Positions 15,449 through 23,832 of a DNA stretch of 64,000 nt are shown one piece after another. Origin of the DNA: Chryseobacterium joostei (GTDB taxonomy: Bacteria; Bacteroidota; Bacteroidia; Flavobacteriales; Weeksellaceae); the NCBI RefSeq assembly GCF_003815775.1, contig NZ_CP033926.1:4092001-4156000 (forward strand). Direction: 5' to 3'. The notes below the pieces were generated by a model, which was not told the DNA's origin, made no database searches, and worked only from the letters and a program-made list of their open reading frames with translations. Numbering within the stretch: the stretch's first letter is position 1; each line of letters starts with the position of its first letter. A program made the translations under genes and the position numbers.

Positions 15449-17534
15449 ATGAAATCTTACTCCATTTATTTTTTCCTTTGTAGTACCTGATGTAATAATT
15501 CTTGATAATCAGGTTGTCTGGTCTAGCCAACATAGGATCTGCTTCCAGAATTTTATCTACAGTATTTTTTGTTGTCTTAATGATGGCAGAATCTTTCACA
15601 AGATCTAACCTCTTGAAATCTACAACACCACTTTGCTGTGTTCCCAGGATATCTCCCGGGCCGCGAAGTTGCATATCCACCTCAGAAATTTTAAAACCAT
15701 CATTCGTCTCTGTCATAGTTTTGATGCGGGTTCTGCTTTCCTTGGATAATTTATCTGAGGTCATCAAAATACAATAACTCTGTTCTGCACCTCTTCCCAC
15801 ACGGCCTCTAAGCTGATGAAGCTGTGAAAGACCAAACCTTTCAGAACTTTCAATCACCATGACAGAAGCATTGGGAACATTTACACCTACTTCAATAACA
15901 GTGGTAGCTACCATAATTTCTGCTTTTCCTGAGGCGAAATAAGCCATGGCAGCATCCTTTTCATCCGGTTTCATTTTTCCATGGAGCATGGTAACATTGT
16001 AATCTGAGAAAAAGTCCATGACATGTTCAAGGCCTTCCATTAGATTTTTGTAATCCAGTGTTTCAGATTCTTCAATCAGCGGATATACAAAGTAAATCTG
16101 TCTTCCTTTCTTTATTTCATCCCTACAGAAGTTATAAACATAAAGTCTGTCTTTTTCACGTCTGTGAGCCGTGATAATAGGCTTTCTTCCTACCGGCATC
16201 TCATCAATTACAGAAACATCAAGATCAGAATAAAAACTCATGGCCAATGTCCTTGGAATAGGAGTGGCAGTCATTACCAGAATATGCGGTGGAATCTTAT
16301 TCTTGGCCCAAAGTTTTGCCCTTTGTACTACCCCAAACCTGTGCTGCTCATCTATAATAGCCAGCCCAAGATTCTTAAACTTTACCTTATCCTCTAAAAC
16401 AGCATGAGTTCCTACAAGAATGGAAAGTGTACCATTTTCAAGTTCCTCATGAATAATTCTTCTCTCTGCAGCCTTAGTAGAGCCCGTCAAAAGCCTAATA
16501 TTGATTCCTGTTTTCTCCAGTAAATCTTTAATTCCATTGTAGTGCTGCTGGGCAAGAATTTCTGTAGGTGCCATCATACAGCTCTGAAAACCATTATCCA
16601 TGGCAATAAGCATTGTCAATAATGCCACCATTGTTTTTCCGGAGCCTACATCTCCCTGTAGAAGCCTGTTCATTTGAATCGGCCTTTTCATATCCATTCG
16701 GATTTCCTTTAAAACCCTCTTTTGTGCATTAGTCAGTTCAAAAGGAAGATGATGTTCATAAAAATCATTAAAATGATCTCCTATAACGGGAAAGGGATTG
16801 CCGAATGACTGAGTTTTATGATGAAGCTTTTTTAAGCCATATCCTAGTTGGAAAAAGAATGATTCTTCAAATTTCAGCCTGAAATCTGCCTTATCAAAAT
16901 GCTCCATGTCTTTAGGGAAATGTACATTGAGAACAGCATGTTGCCTCGACATAAACTTGAATGTTTTCATTAAGTATTCAGGGAAATTTTCTTCAATCAG
17001 ATTAGGAATTTCCTTACAAATATTTCTCAATGCATTTTGAAAAAATCTTTGGCCTAACCCTCTTTTCGTAAGTTTTTCAGAACTTGGATAAATGGGCTTT
17101 AAACGTAGATCCCCTTCTTTGTTTTCCTCAGCCTCTATTTCAGGATGTGGCATAGAAAACTGTCGATTGAAAACATTGATCTTTCCAAAAATATAAACAT
17201 CGCGGTTAATGGGAAGCTGCTCTTTCAACCATTTTGAATACTGGAACCAAACAAGATCCATACTGCCCGTATCATCATTGAATTTGGCAGATAATCTTTT
17301 GGTCTTTCCTGTTTGAATTTCCTGAACCTGGGTAATTCTTCCCTTCAATTGGATTTCCTGACTCGTTTCTTCCTGAAGCTGGGAAACTTTATAGACTTTA
17401 CTTTTATCCAGATAACGGATAGGATAGAAGTTGAGCATATCTTCTACAGTGGATAATCCTAACACACTTTTGATGAGTTTGGCTCTTTCCGGACCTATCC
17501 CTTTTACGTATTCTATGGAAGTATCTAAAGTCAT
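15447..17534 (-). CDS. recG: ATP-dependent DNA helicase RecG
   Basis: RecG remodels stalled replication forks and Holliday junctions. The protein (695 aa) has the N-terminal wedge/OB domain (LKGRITQVQEIQTGKTKR near residue 63 onward), Walker A LLQGDVGSGKTMVALL near 292-307, the DEQHRFG box near 395-401, TATPIPRTLA, and the C-terminal helicase motifs HGKMKPDEKD, ATTVIEVGVNVPNA and QLRGRVGRG. All motifs are intact and the length is typical. Confidence 0.97.
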   Translation of the reverse strand: MTLDTSIEYVKGIGPERAKLIKSVLGLSTVEDMLNFYPIRYLDKSKVYKVSQLQEETSQEIQLKGRITQVQEIQTGKTKRLSAKFNDDTGSMDLVWFQYSKWLKEQLPINRDVYIFGKINVFNRQFSMPHPEIEAEENKEGDLRLKPIYPSSEKLTKRGLGQRFFQNALRNICKEIPNLIEENFPEYLMKTFKFMSRQHAVLNVHFPKDMEHFDKADFRLKFEESFFFQLGYGLKKLHHKTQSFGNPFPVIGDHFNDFYEHHLPFELTNAQKRVLKEIRMDMKRPIQMNRLLQGDVGSGKTMVALLTMLIAMDNGFQSCMMAPTEILAQQHYNGIKDLLEKTGINIRLLTGSTKAAERRIIHEELENGTLSILVGTHAVLEDKVKFKNLGLAIIDEQHRFGVVQRAKLWAKNKIPPHILVMTATPIPRTLAMSFYSDLDVSVIDEMPVGRKPIITAHRREKDRLYVYNFCRDEIKKGRQIYFVYPLIEESETLDYKNLMEGLEHVMDFFSDYNVTMLHGKMKPDEKDAAMAYFASGKAEIMVATTVIEVGVNVPNASVMVIESSERFGLSQLHQLRGRVGRGAEQSYCILMTSDKLSKESRTRIKTMTETNDGFKISEVDMQLRGPGDILGTQQSGVVDFKRLDLVKDSAIIKTTKNTVDKILEADPMLARPDNLIIKNYYIRYYKGKNKWSKIS

Positions 17535-17603
17535 TTTTTATTTTGAAACTCGAATTTTGAGAGTCGAATTTAGAATGAGAAAAATAAAGTCTCGAATTTC
17601 GGT

Positions 17604-17641
17604 AAAATAAAAAAGACTTCCAAAAAAAATTGAAAGTCTTA
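17604..17641 (-). terminator. Terminator after the thioredoxin gene
   Basis: On the minus strand AAGACTTTC and GGAAGTCTT pair around a T-rich loop and are followed by TTTTATTTT. It ends leftward transcription of the gene at 17681-18214 before recG. Confidence 0.7.
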
Positions 17642-17680
17642 AGTTTGTTTATAGGTATTAATCCGAAATTGGATTGTCTG

Positions 17681-18214
17681 TTAATCTTTAATTTTAGATT
17701 TGAATTTTTTCTGATAATCTTCCCATTGTTCTCTGGTACGAATCTTTTTAAAGAGATCCTTTGAGATCAGTTCCAGATAAGGTTCCAGTTCCTTGGCAGA
17801 TAATTCCCCTTGAAGAATAGTGATAGGATCACCATGTTCATCCAGGAATACAGTACTTGGGACTGCTCCTACATTCATATACTGGGTAAACTCATGCAGG
17901 GAGTTTCTTCCTTTTTTATGTTCTGTATTAGGATTGGAAAATGTTCTTCCAAAAATTTCAACTGTATTTTTTTCTTCAGCATTGAATTTTACAGGATAAT
18001 AATTCTCATTTAAAATTTGGGCAATAACAGGATGTCCATATGTTTTTTTGTCCATGATTTTACATGGGCCGCACCAGTCTGCATAAAAATCAATAAGAAT
18101 TTTCTTGGGATTTTCTTTTTGAGCCTTCAGTGCTTCTTCAATGGTCATCCATTTCACCTGTGCAAAACTAAAGTTTAATAGGAGTAAGAGAACTATGCTT
18201 AAAATTTTTTTCAT
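17681..18214 (-). CDS. Exported thioredoxin-family protein
   Basis: A signal peptide (MKKILSIVLLLLLNFSFAQ) precedes a thioredoxin fold with the redox motif FYADWCGPCKIMDKKTY (CGPC near residues 48-51) and the cis-proline segment VGAVPSTVFLDEHGDPI. The 177-aa protein is likely periplasmic and works in disulfide reduction or exchange, in the manner of DsbD/TlpA-type proteins. It lies between recG and the POT transporter genes and has its own terminator. The partner proteins are not visible here. Confidence 0.9.
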   Translation of the reverse strand: MKKILSIVLLLLLNFSFAQVKWMTIEEALKAQKENPKKILIDFYADWCGPCKIMDKKTYGHPVIAQILNENYYPVKFNAEEKNTVEIFGRTFSNPNTEHKKGRNSLHEFTQYMNVGAVPSTVFLDEHGDPITILQGELSAKELEPYLELISKDLFKKIRTREQWEDYQKKFKSKIKD

Positions 18215-18255
18215 AATTTGATATTTATATAAAAATAAGCATAATTACTTATTCT

Positions 18256-19767
18256 TTATTTTACCTCCTGCATTAATTTTTTCACATACGGTGATATCAA
18301 AATTAATACCACTCCGGCAATTACAGCGTACAATCCCAATTGTTTATATCCATCAGTATAAGTGATAAGTTCATCATAATTGGTAGACCCCTTTTTTGCT
18401 GTTGCAAGACTTGCTCCAATAATACCAGCAACGTATTGTCCATAAGCTGATGCCAGGAACCACATCCCCATCATCATTCCCTGAAGATTTTTTGTGGATA
18501 GCTTGGTCATAATGGATAATCCAATAGGAGAGAGGCAAAGTTCTCCAAGGGTGATAATTAATAATGCCAATGTGAAGAAATTCAATGAAGTGATTCCTTG
18601 AAGATCTGCAAATAAACGGGTTGCGAATAAAACATAATATCCTAATCCCAGGAAAATAAATCCTAATCCGAATTTAATGATGGTATTCGGTTCAATTTTT
18701 CTTTTATTCAACCAAATCCAAAGAAGTCCGATTAATGGAGCAAGGAAAATGATGAAAAATGCACCTCCTGAATTATTAACCCCGTTGGGATCTAATCCAA
18801 AAAGGTCTTTGTTTAGGTTTTTTGCTGCAAAAATGCTTAAAGAACCTCCACTTTGCTCATAAATTCCCCAGAATATAATTGAGAAAATAATGAAAACTAA
18901 GGCTGCCCAAAGTTTCTTACGCTCTGCAGCTGTTACCTTAGACATTTCATAGAATAAATAGATTAATGTTAATGGTCCAATAGTCCACATAAAATAATCG
19001 GTATATTCTGTTTTAGCTACCATGGTCATGATAATTGGAACAAAAACCAGAGATAAAACATATACTCCGTATTCTTTCCATTTTGGAATGGGTGCTGATT
19101 TTGTTTCTGCTAAAGGATGTCCCGGCTGAAGTCCAATTGTACCTAATGTTCTTTGAGTAAAGACAAAATTGATCAAACTGATGACCATTACGATTGAAGC
19201 TAATCCGAATGCAATATGCCATCTCATTTCTTCAGCGATGATATTACTTAAAAATTCACCTTTACCAATCGCAATACAAAGATATCCTCCTAATAGCGCA
19301 CCAAGATTAATTCCTGCATAAAAAAGTGAAAATCCGGCATCTGCTCTTGAATCATTTGGCTTGTAAAGCTGGCCTACCATGGATGAAATATTCGGTTTGA
19401 AGAAACCTGTTCCCACTACGGTAAATGCAATCCCCAGAAAAAAGTATTTGTGTGGATCTGTAGCCAGAATTAAGCTTCCGACAATCATCAGAAGTCCACC
19501 CCAGAAAAGGGATTTTCTGAAACCTAGAATTTTATCTGCAAAAAGTCCACCTATAAAGGTAAAGGCATATACGAAGGCCTGCGTGGCTCCATATTGAAGG
19601 TTAGCTTCTTTTTCATGGAAGTTTAGCTGGGAGATCATGAAGAATACCAGCATACCGCGCATTCCGTAGAAACAGAAACGTTCCCACATTTCAGAGAAAA
19701 AAAGACTCCAGATTTGTCTAGGGTATTTTCCTTTGAAATTTTGTATTTCATCTAAAGTTAAGCTCAT
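18256..19767 (-). CDS. POT/PTR-family peptide:H+ symporter (1)
   Basis: An inner-membrane proton-coupled di-/tripeptide importer of the major facilitator superfamily, 503 aa with about 12-14 hydrophobic segments. The ExxER proton-coupling motif is present (EMWERFCFYGMRG, near residue 27), as is the PTR2 signature GTGFFKPNISSMVGQLY near residues 118-134. GELCLSPIGLS marks a late transmembrane segment. It is the first and shortest of three tandem POT genes on this strand (see 20147 and 22034); the paralogues differ enough to suggest different peptide preferences. A fragment of another gene lies in the 380-bp gap upstream. Confidence 0.93.
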   Translation of the reverse strand: MSLTLDEIQNFKGKYPRQIWSLFFSEMWERFCFYGMRGMLVFFMISQLNFHEKEANLQYGATQAFVYAFTFIGGLFADKILGFRKSLFWGGLLMIVGSLILATDPHKYFFLGIAFTVVGTGFFKPNISSMVGQLYKPNDSRADAGFSLFYAGINLGALLGGYLCIAIGKGEFLSNIIAEEMRWHIAFGLASIVMVISLINFVFTQRTLGTIGLQPGHPLAETKSAPIPKWKEYGVYVLSLVFVPIIMTMVAKTEYTDYFMWTIGPLTLIYLFYEMSKVTAAERKKLWAALVFIIFSIIFWGIYEQSGGSLSIFAAKNLNKDLFGLDPNGVNNSGGAFFIIFLAPLIGLLWIWLNKRKIEPNTIIKFGLGFIFLGLGYYVLFATRLFADLQGITSLNFFTLALLIITLGELCLSPIGLSIMTKLSTKNLQGMMMGMWFLASAYGQYVAGIIGASLATAKKGSTNYDELITYTDGYKQLGLYAVIAGVVLILISPYVKKLMQEVK

Positions 19768-19967
19768 AATGATATATGATTGTTTTAATTAAGGGTTTTT
19801 ATTATCCTGATCCAGTTCAAAACGAATTCTGTCCTGATCGATGATTTATTTTTAATTCTTATTTTTTTTGGAGGTACAGCAGATATTTGCTGGTGAATAT
19901 TTTTAGAGGACAGAGTGCTTATCTTTTCCAGAATATAACCGAGCTCTGTCTTTGTCTGCACTTTATA

Positions 19968-20087
19968 TTATCCTGAGTTGAAAGCAATCAATAATGAGCC
20001 ATCCGCCATCTTAAAAATTTTTTCACGCGATTGCCTAATAATTTCCTTTACGGATTGGAATAAAGAATCTTCGGGAATTTTCATCAT
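19968..20087 (-). pseudogene. N-terminal remnant of a DUF1016 (YhcG-type nuclease) gene
   Basis: On the minus strand a 39-codon frame starts MMKIPEDSLFQSVKEII, continues RQSREKIFKMADGSLL and stops soon after. This matches the usual first residues of Bacteroidota DUF1016 N-terminal-domain proteins (form: IPE..LF.S.KEII.Q.R.KV.RMAN..LL..YW). The expected continuation with TYW.IG..IVEDE is lost and a stop follows IAFNSG. The rest of the gene, normally about 350 codons, is absent, so this is a deletion remnant. The family match is from memory of the sequence pattern. Confidence 0.6.
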
Positions 20088-20091
20088 ACGA

Positions 20092-20124
20092 AAATAAAAA
20101 AAACCTCTGACTTAGCAGAGGTTT
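20092..20124 (-). terminator. Terminator after POT gene 2
   Basis: On the minus strand AAACCTCTGC-TAAG-TCAGAGGTTT forms a near-perfect hairpin followed by a run of T (TTTTTTATTTTC). It lies 23 bp after the stop at 20147. Confidence 0.85.
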
Positions 20125-20146
20125 TATTCATATTTTGTTAATGCAA

Positions 20147-21901
20147 TTAGTTTACACCGTGCATCATTTTCTTTAAGATAGGTGAAAGTAAGCCTAAGAT
20201 TACAGACGCAATACCACAAAGTACAACGAATACCATGAAGAATTCAAATAAGTTGTGAATTTCAAATCCTACAAAAGTAGGGTTATGTAATGGTAGCTGA
20301 GCTTTTTCAAATGCAGCAACCTGTTCAGTAGTTAAAGTTACTTTTTTATCCAAAACATCCTGTAGGTTTACTCCAATTTCCTGTGCTTTTTTAAATTTAT
20401 CACCTGTTGCAGGGATAAGTGCTCCTAATGAACCTGCCAAGGCATATCCTGCAGCATTAGAGATAAAGAAAACACCATATAATAATGAAGCGAATCTTTT
20501 TGGAGCTAATTTACCCACCAATGATAATCCGATTGGAGATAAACAAAGCTCACCACAAGTTTGGATGAAGTATAAAAGCATTAGCCATTTGATTGCTAAT
20601 AAACCTGAACTTCCAAGATCTTTTACATTGTGTGCAATGATGAAATAAGAAAGAGCAATTACAGCAAGACCAATAGCTTGTTTAAGAGGAGATACAGGTT
20701 CTTTTCCGTTCGCTCTTAATTTATCCCACATTAAACTGAAAGGAAAAGCTAGTAAAACTACGAAAATACCATTGAAGATCTGAACCATTGAAGGTGGCAT
20801 ATTCCATCCGAAAATGTTTCTGTCTGTCTGGTTATCTGCAATGAATGTTAATGAAGATCCTGCCTGTTCGAAAGCCGCCCAGAAAAAGATAATGAAGAAC
20901 GAAACGATATAGATTACCCAGATTCTTTGTCTTTCAATTTTATTTTCTGCAGAAGACATAATCAGGAATGCTAGGGAAATACCTGCTGCGTAGATGAATG
21001 GATAGATGATTCCTTTAATCATTTGTCCCATTTCCACTGAGTTAAATCCAAGTTCTCCTACCAATAAGTATCTGAATACAAAGAAAAGAACAACAAATAT
21101 ACCTACTGTAGCTGCCAAGAAACCACCTGAGAATTTTGCTGTTTGAGATTCTCCCTCTTCAAAATCTGCAGTTGAGTTATTTTTTGGAAGTCCACCAATA
21201 GGTCTTCCTTCCGGTGTTACTACATATTTGTTTTTAAGGATAAAGAATGTTACAGTTCCAATTACCATTGCAATTGAAGCCGCTAAGAAACCCCATTTGA
21301 ACGCGAAAATATCTCTTACTCCGGTTGTAGCATCTTTTACATCTCCTACATATGGACAGATAAATTGACCTAAAAATGCTCCAATATTAATCCCCATATA
21401 GAAAATAGTGAAAGCAGAATCCAGTTTAGATTTCTCCTGTTTTGGATAAAGACTTCCTACCATTGAGGAAATATTTGGCTTAAAGAATCCATTACCAAAA
21501 ATAATAACGAATAAAGCCAGCCACATAATAAGTTTAGCACTTCCAATGTCTGCGGAGAAAGTAGAGGCACTAATAAATAATAAAAACTGACCAATCGCCA
21601 TTAAAGATCCTCCAACGATGATCGCAAATCTGTTTCCAATATATTTATCAGCAATAAATCCTCCCAAAAGAGGTGTTAAATAACATAACGCTAGAAATCC
21701 ACCATAGATGATCGCCGCATCAGCTTCTTTTATCAATAAGGAATTTACCATAAAGAGCGTCAAAAGTGCTCTCATTCCATAAAAGTTGAAACGCTCCCAC
21801 ATTTCCGTGCCGAACAGAACCCATAACCCTTTCGGATGTCTGGAGCTCTTATTCTCTACAAATTCATCCGGTTTCGGACTCAATGCTTCAATATTATCCA
21901 T
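20147..21901 (-). CDS. POT/PTR-family peptide:H+ symporter (2)
   Basis: At 584 aa this is the longest of the three paralogues. It shows the ExxER motif (TEMWERFNFYGMRALL near residue 32), the PTR2 signature GNGFFKPNISSMVGSLYPK and GELCLSPIGLSLVGKL. An insertion of about 40 residues near the C terminus (LQDVLDKKVTLTTEQVAAFE region) lies between the last membrane segments, probably as an extracytoplasmic or cytoplasmic loop. It has its own promoter (21930-21959) and terminator and so can be expressed separately from the neighbours. Confidence 0.93.
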   Translation of the reverse strand: MDNIEALSPKPDEFVENKSSRHPKGLWVLFGTEMWERFNFYGMRALLTLFMVNSLLIKEADAAIIYGGFLALCYLTPLLGGFIADKYIGNRFAIIVGGSLMAIGQFLLFISASTFSADIGSAKLIMWLALFVIIFGNGFFKPNISSMVGSLYPKQEKSKLDSAFTIFYMGINIGAFLGQFICPYVGDVKDATTGVRDIFAFKWGFLAASIAMVIGTVTFFILKNKYVVTPEGRPIGGLPKNNSTADFEEGESQTAKFSGGFLAATVGIFVVLFFVFRYLLVGELGFNSVEMGQMIKGIIYPFIYAAGISLAFLIMSSAENKIERQRIWVIYIVSFFIIFFWAAFEQAGSSLTFIADNQTDRNIFGWNMPPSMVQIFNGIFVVLLAFPFSLMWDKLRANGKEPVSPLKQAIGLAVIALSYFIIAHNVKDLGSSGLLAIKWLMLLYFIQTCGELCLSPIGLSLVGKLAPKRFASLLYGVFFISNAAGYALAGSLGALIPATGDKFKKAQEIGVNLQDVLDKKVTLTTEQVAAFEKAQLPLHNPTFVGFEIHNLFEFFMVFVVLCGIASVILGLLSPILKKMMHGVN

Positions 21902-21929
21902 TTCTATTGTTAATTTTTGTTAAGACTGA

Positions 21930-21959
21930 CAAATATAGTTTATTTTGGGTTTTTGGCAA
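21930..21959 (-). promoter_or_regulatory. Promoter of POT gene 2
   Basis: On the minus strand TTG (21957-21959), 19 bp, TATATTTG (21930-21937). This fits the Bacteroidota housekeeping promoter in both elements and spacing, 28 bp before the start codon. Confidence 0.75.
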
Positions 21960-21969
21960 GGTTTTAATT

Positions 21970-22012
21970 TTATTTTTAAATAAAAAAGCTGCGGAACCAT
22001 TCCGCAGCTTGT
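21970..22012 (-). terminator. Terminator after POT gene 3
   Basis: AAGCTGCGGAA, CCATT loop, and TTCCGCAGCTT form a strong hairpin; on the minus strand it is followed by TTTTTTATTT. Confidence 0.9.
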
Positions 22013-22033
22013 TATTCGTTATAATAGTAAGGA

Positions 22034-23689
22034 TTAGTGTCCTTTTTCTTTCATAATTTTATTCAATCTTTTTAACATTGAAAGGCCTAATAATGTAGCA
22101 AATATTAACAAAGCGAAATTGACAAGGAAATAATTCGTTTTGTTTTCGTAGCTATACCAAGTACTCGCCAGAATTCCCGAAAGTTTATTACCCACAGAAT
22201 TCGCAAGGAAAAATCCACCCATCATTAAGGCTGTAATTCTAGCAGGAGAAAGCTTAGAAACGAAGGAAAGTCCCATTGGAGAAAGACATAATTCCCCAAT
22301 TGTAATGACTCCGTAACTGGCTACCAGCCATAAAGGAGAGACTTTTATTGACCCGTTTTCTCCGGCCATTACTGCTAAAACCATGACAAGACATGATAAT
22401 CCTGAAATGAAGAGTCCTAAAACAATCTTGGTTGGCGTTAAAGGTTCTTTTCCTTTTCTTCTTAACAGCGCCCAGAATCCAACTATAACAGGAGTGAGTG
22501 CAATTACCCAGAATGGATTAATGGATTGGAATAATTCGGTATTGTATAGATATACCTTATTTTCAGGATTTTTCTCTAGAACAGCACGCTGCTCAGGAGA
22601 AATGTTTTTAAAGTAAACATCTTTTCCGGTTTCTTTTTTGGTATCTCCGTTGTCATCCTTTTGAGATCGGAACTGATTATCATAAACTGGAGTTTCTTTG
22701 TCTTCGTAGCTCTTACCCTCCACCATATAAATACCTTCCAAGGGTTTTTCAAGAGAAGCAGGAACACTTCTGTCTGTATAATAATTAGCCCATCTTGTTA
22801 ATGCAGTACCATTCTGCTTGAAGACTGCCCAGAAGAACATACTGATCAGGAATACAGAAAGTAATGCACCAATAGATGCTTTTTCATCAGGCTTAGCTTT
22901 AAAGTAAAGTGAAGCATAAAAATAAATAACAGGAATACATGCAAAAATAAAGGCATCTGTACTGTCGCTTCCAAAGATGTTATTAGGTATAAACCAACCA
23001 ATTCCTCCAGCTACGATAGCAGGAACAAATACTTTAAGCATAATTTCAGAAAGTTTTGTGTCTCCTTCCTGTACAGGCTTCATTTGTGCTGCATGGATAT
23101 AGTGTTTTCTTCCGATCGTAAAAATAACCATACCAATCAGCATTCCAACTCCGGCAGTAATGAAAGCTTCACCCCAACCGAATTTATTACGCATAAATGC
23201 AGCAATAATGTTACAGATAAATGCCCCAATGTTGATTCCCATATAGAAAATATTGTATCCGGAATCTTTGTTGGCTTTATAAGGTTCTTCAGAATAAAGG
23301 TTTCCTAAAAGAGTAGAAATGGTAGGCTTAAAGAAACCGTTTCCAATAATAATTAATGCAAGGGAAGCATAAAATAAAGGTAAATCCTTGAAAACACCCA
23401 TTCCTATATATCCGGCAGCCATTAAGAAACCTCCAAGATAAATAGATTTAATATATCCTAAAACTCTGTCTGCCAGAAAACCACCAATAAATGGCGTAAG
23501 GTATGTTAGTGCAATATAAGTTCCAAAAATATCGTCAGCAGTTTTGTCAGGTAATCCCAGACCACCTTTCATTCCGGTAGGCTCTATCACATACAAAACA
23601 AAGATTCCAAGAATCAGGTAGTACCCGAAACGCTCCCACATTTCTGTAAAAAAGAGAAAAGGCAGCCCTTTAGGATGTTTAGTCTTCAT
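22034..23689 (-). CDS. POT/PTR-family peptide:H+ symporter (3)
   Basis: Third tandem paralogue, 551 aa from the ATG at 23689 (MKTKHPKGLPFLFF). A TTG start at 23713 is in frame but lies inside a -7-like element (TATTTTTG, 23711-23718), so it would not be in the transcript. Motifs: FTEMWERFGYYLILG (ExxER), GNGFFKPTISTLLGNLY (PTR2), GELCLSPMGLSFVSKL. A hydrophilic insertion of about 60 residues rich in Lys, Glu and Asp occurs mid-protein (EGKSYEDKETPVYDNQF region) between two membrane segments, a feature the other two copies lack. Peptide uptake is assigned from family; the ligand is unknown. Confidence 0.92.
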   Translation of the reverse strand: MKTKHPKGLPFLFFTEMWERFGYYLILGIFVLYVIEPTGMKGGLGLPDKTADDIFGTYIALTYLTPFIGGFLADRVLGYIKSIYLGGFLMAAGYIGMGVFKDLPLFYASLALIIIGNGFFKPTISTLLGNLYSEEPYKANKDSGYNIFYMGINIGAFICNIIAAFMRNKFGWGEAFITAGVGMLIGMVIFTIGRKHYIHAAQMKPVQEGDTKLSEIMLKVFVPAIVAGGIGWFIPNNIFGSDSTDAFIFACIPVIYFYASLYFKAKPDEKASIGALLSVFLISMFFWAVFKQNGTALTRWANYYTDRSVPASLEKPLEGIYMVEGKSYEDKETPVYDNQFRSQKDDNGDTKKETGKDVYFKNISPEQRAVLEKNPENKVYLYNTELFQSINPFWVIALTPVIVGFWALLRRKGKEPLTPTKIVLGLFISGLSCLVMVLAVMAGENGSIKVSPLWLVASYGVITIGELCLSPMGLSFVSKLSPARITALMMGGFFLANSVGNKLSGILASTWYSYENKTNYFLVNFALLIFATLLGLSMLKRLNKIMKEKGH

Positions 23690-23774
23690 ATATTCAAATT
23701 TCAATTCCCCCAAAAATAAGTTTTTAATTTCAATTGATAAAATAAATAATAAAGAGGTAAATGATTAATGAAAT

Positions 23775-23809
23775 AAATAAAAATCCCTTTCAAAAAATTG
23801 AAAGGGATG
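23775..23809 (-). terminator. Terminator after the DPP4 gene
   Basis: ATCCCTTTCAA, AAAA loop, TTGAAAGGGAT is a perfect 11-bp stem; the minus strand continues TTTTTATTTATTTC. Confidence 0.9.
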
Positions 23810-23832
23810 TATCATTTTAATCGGCGATATGA

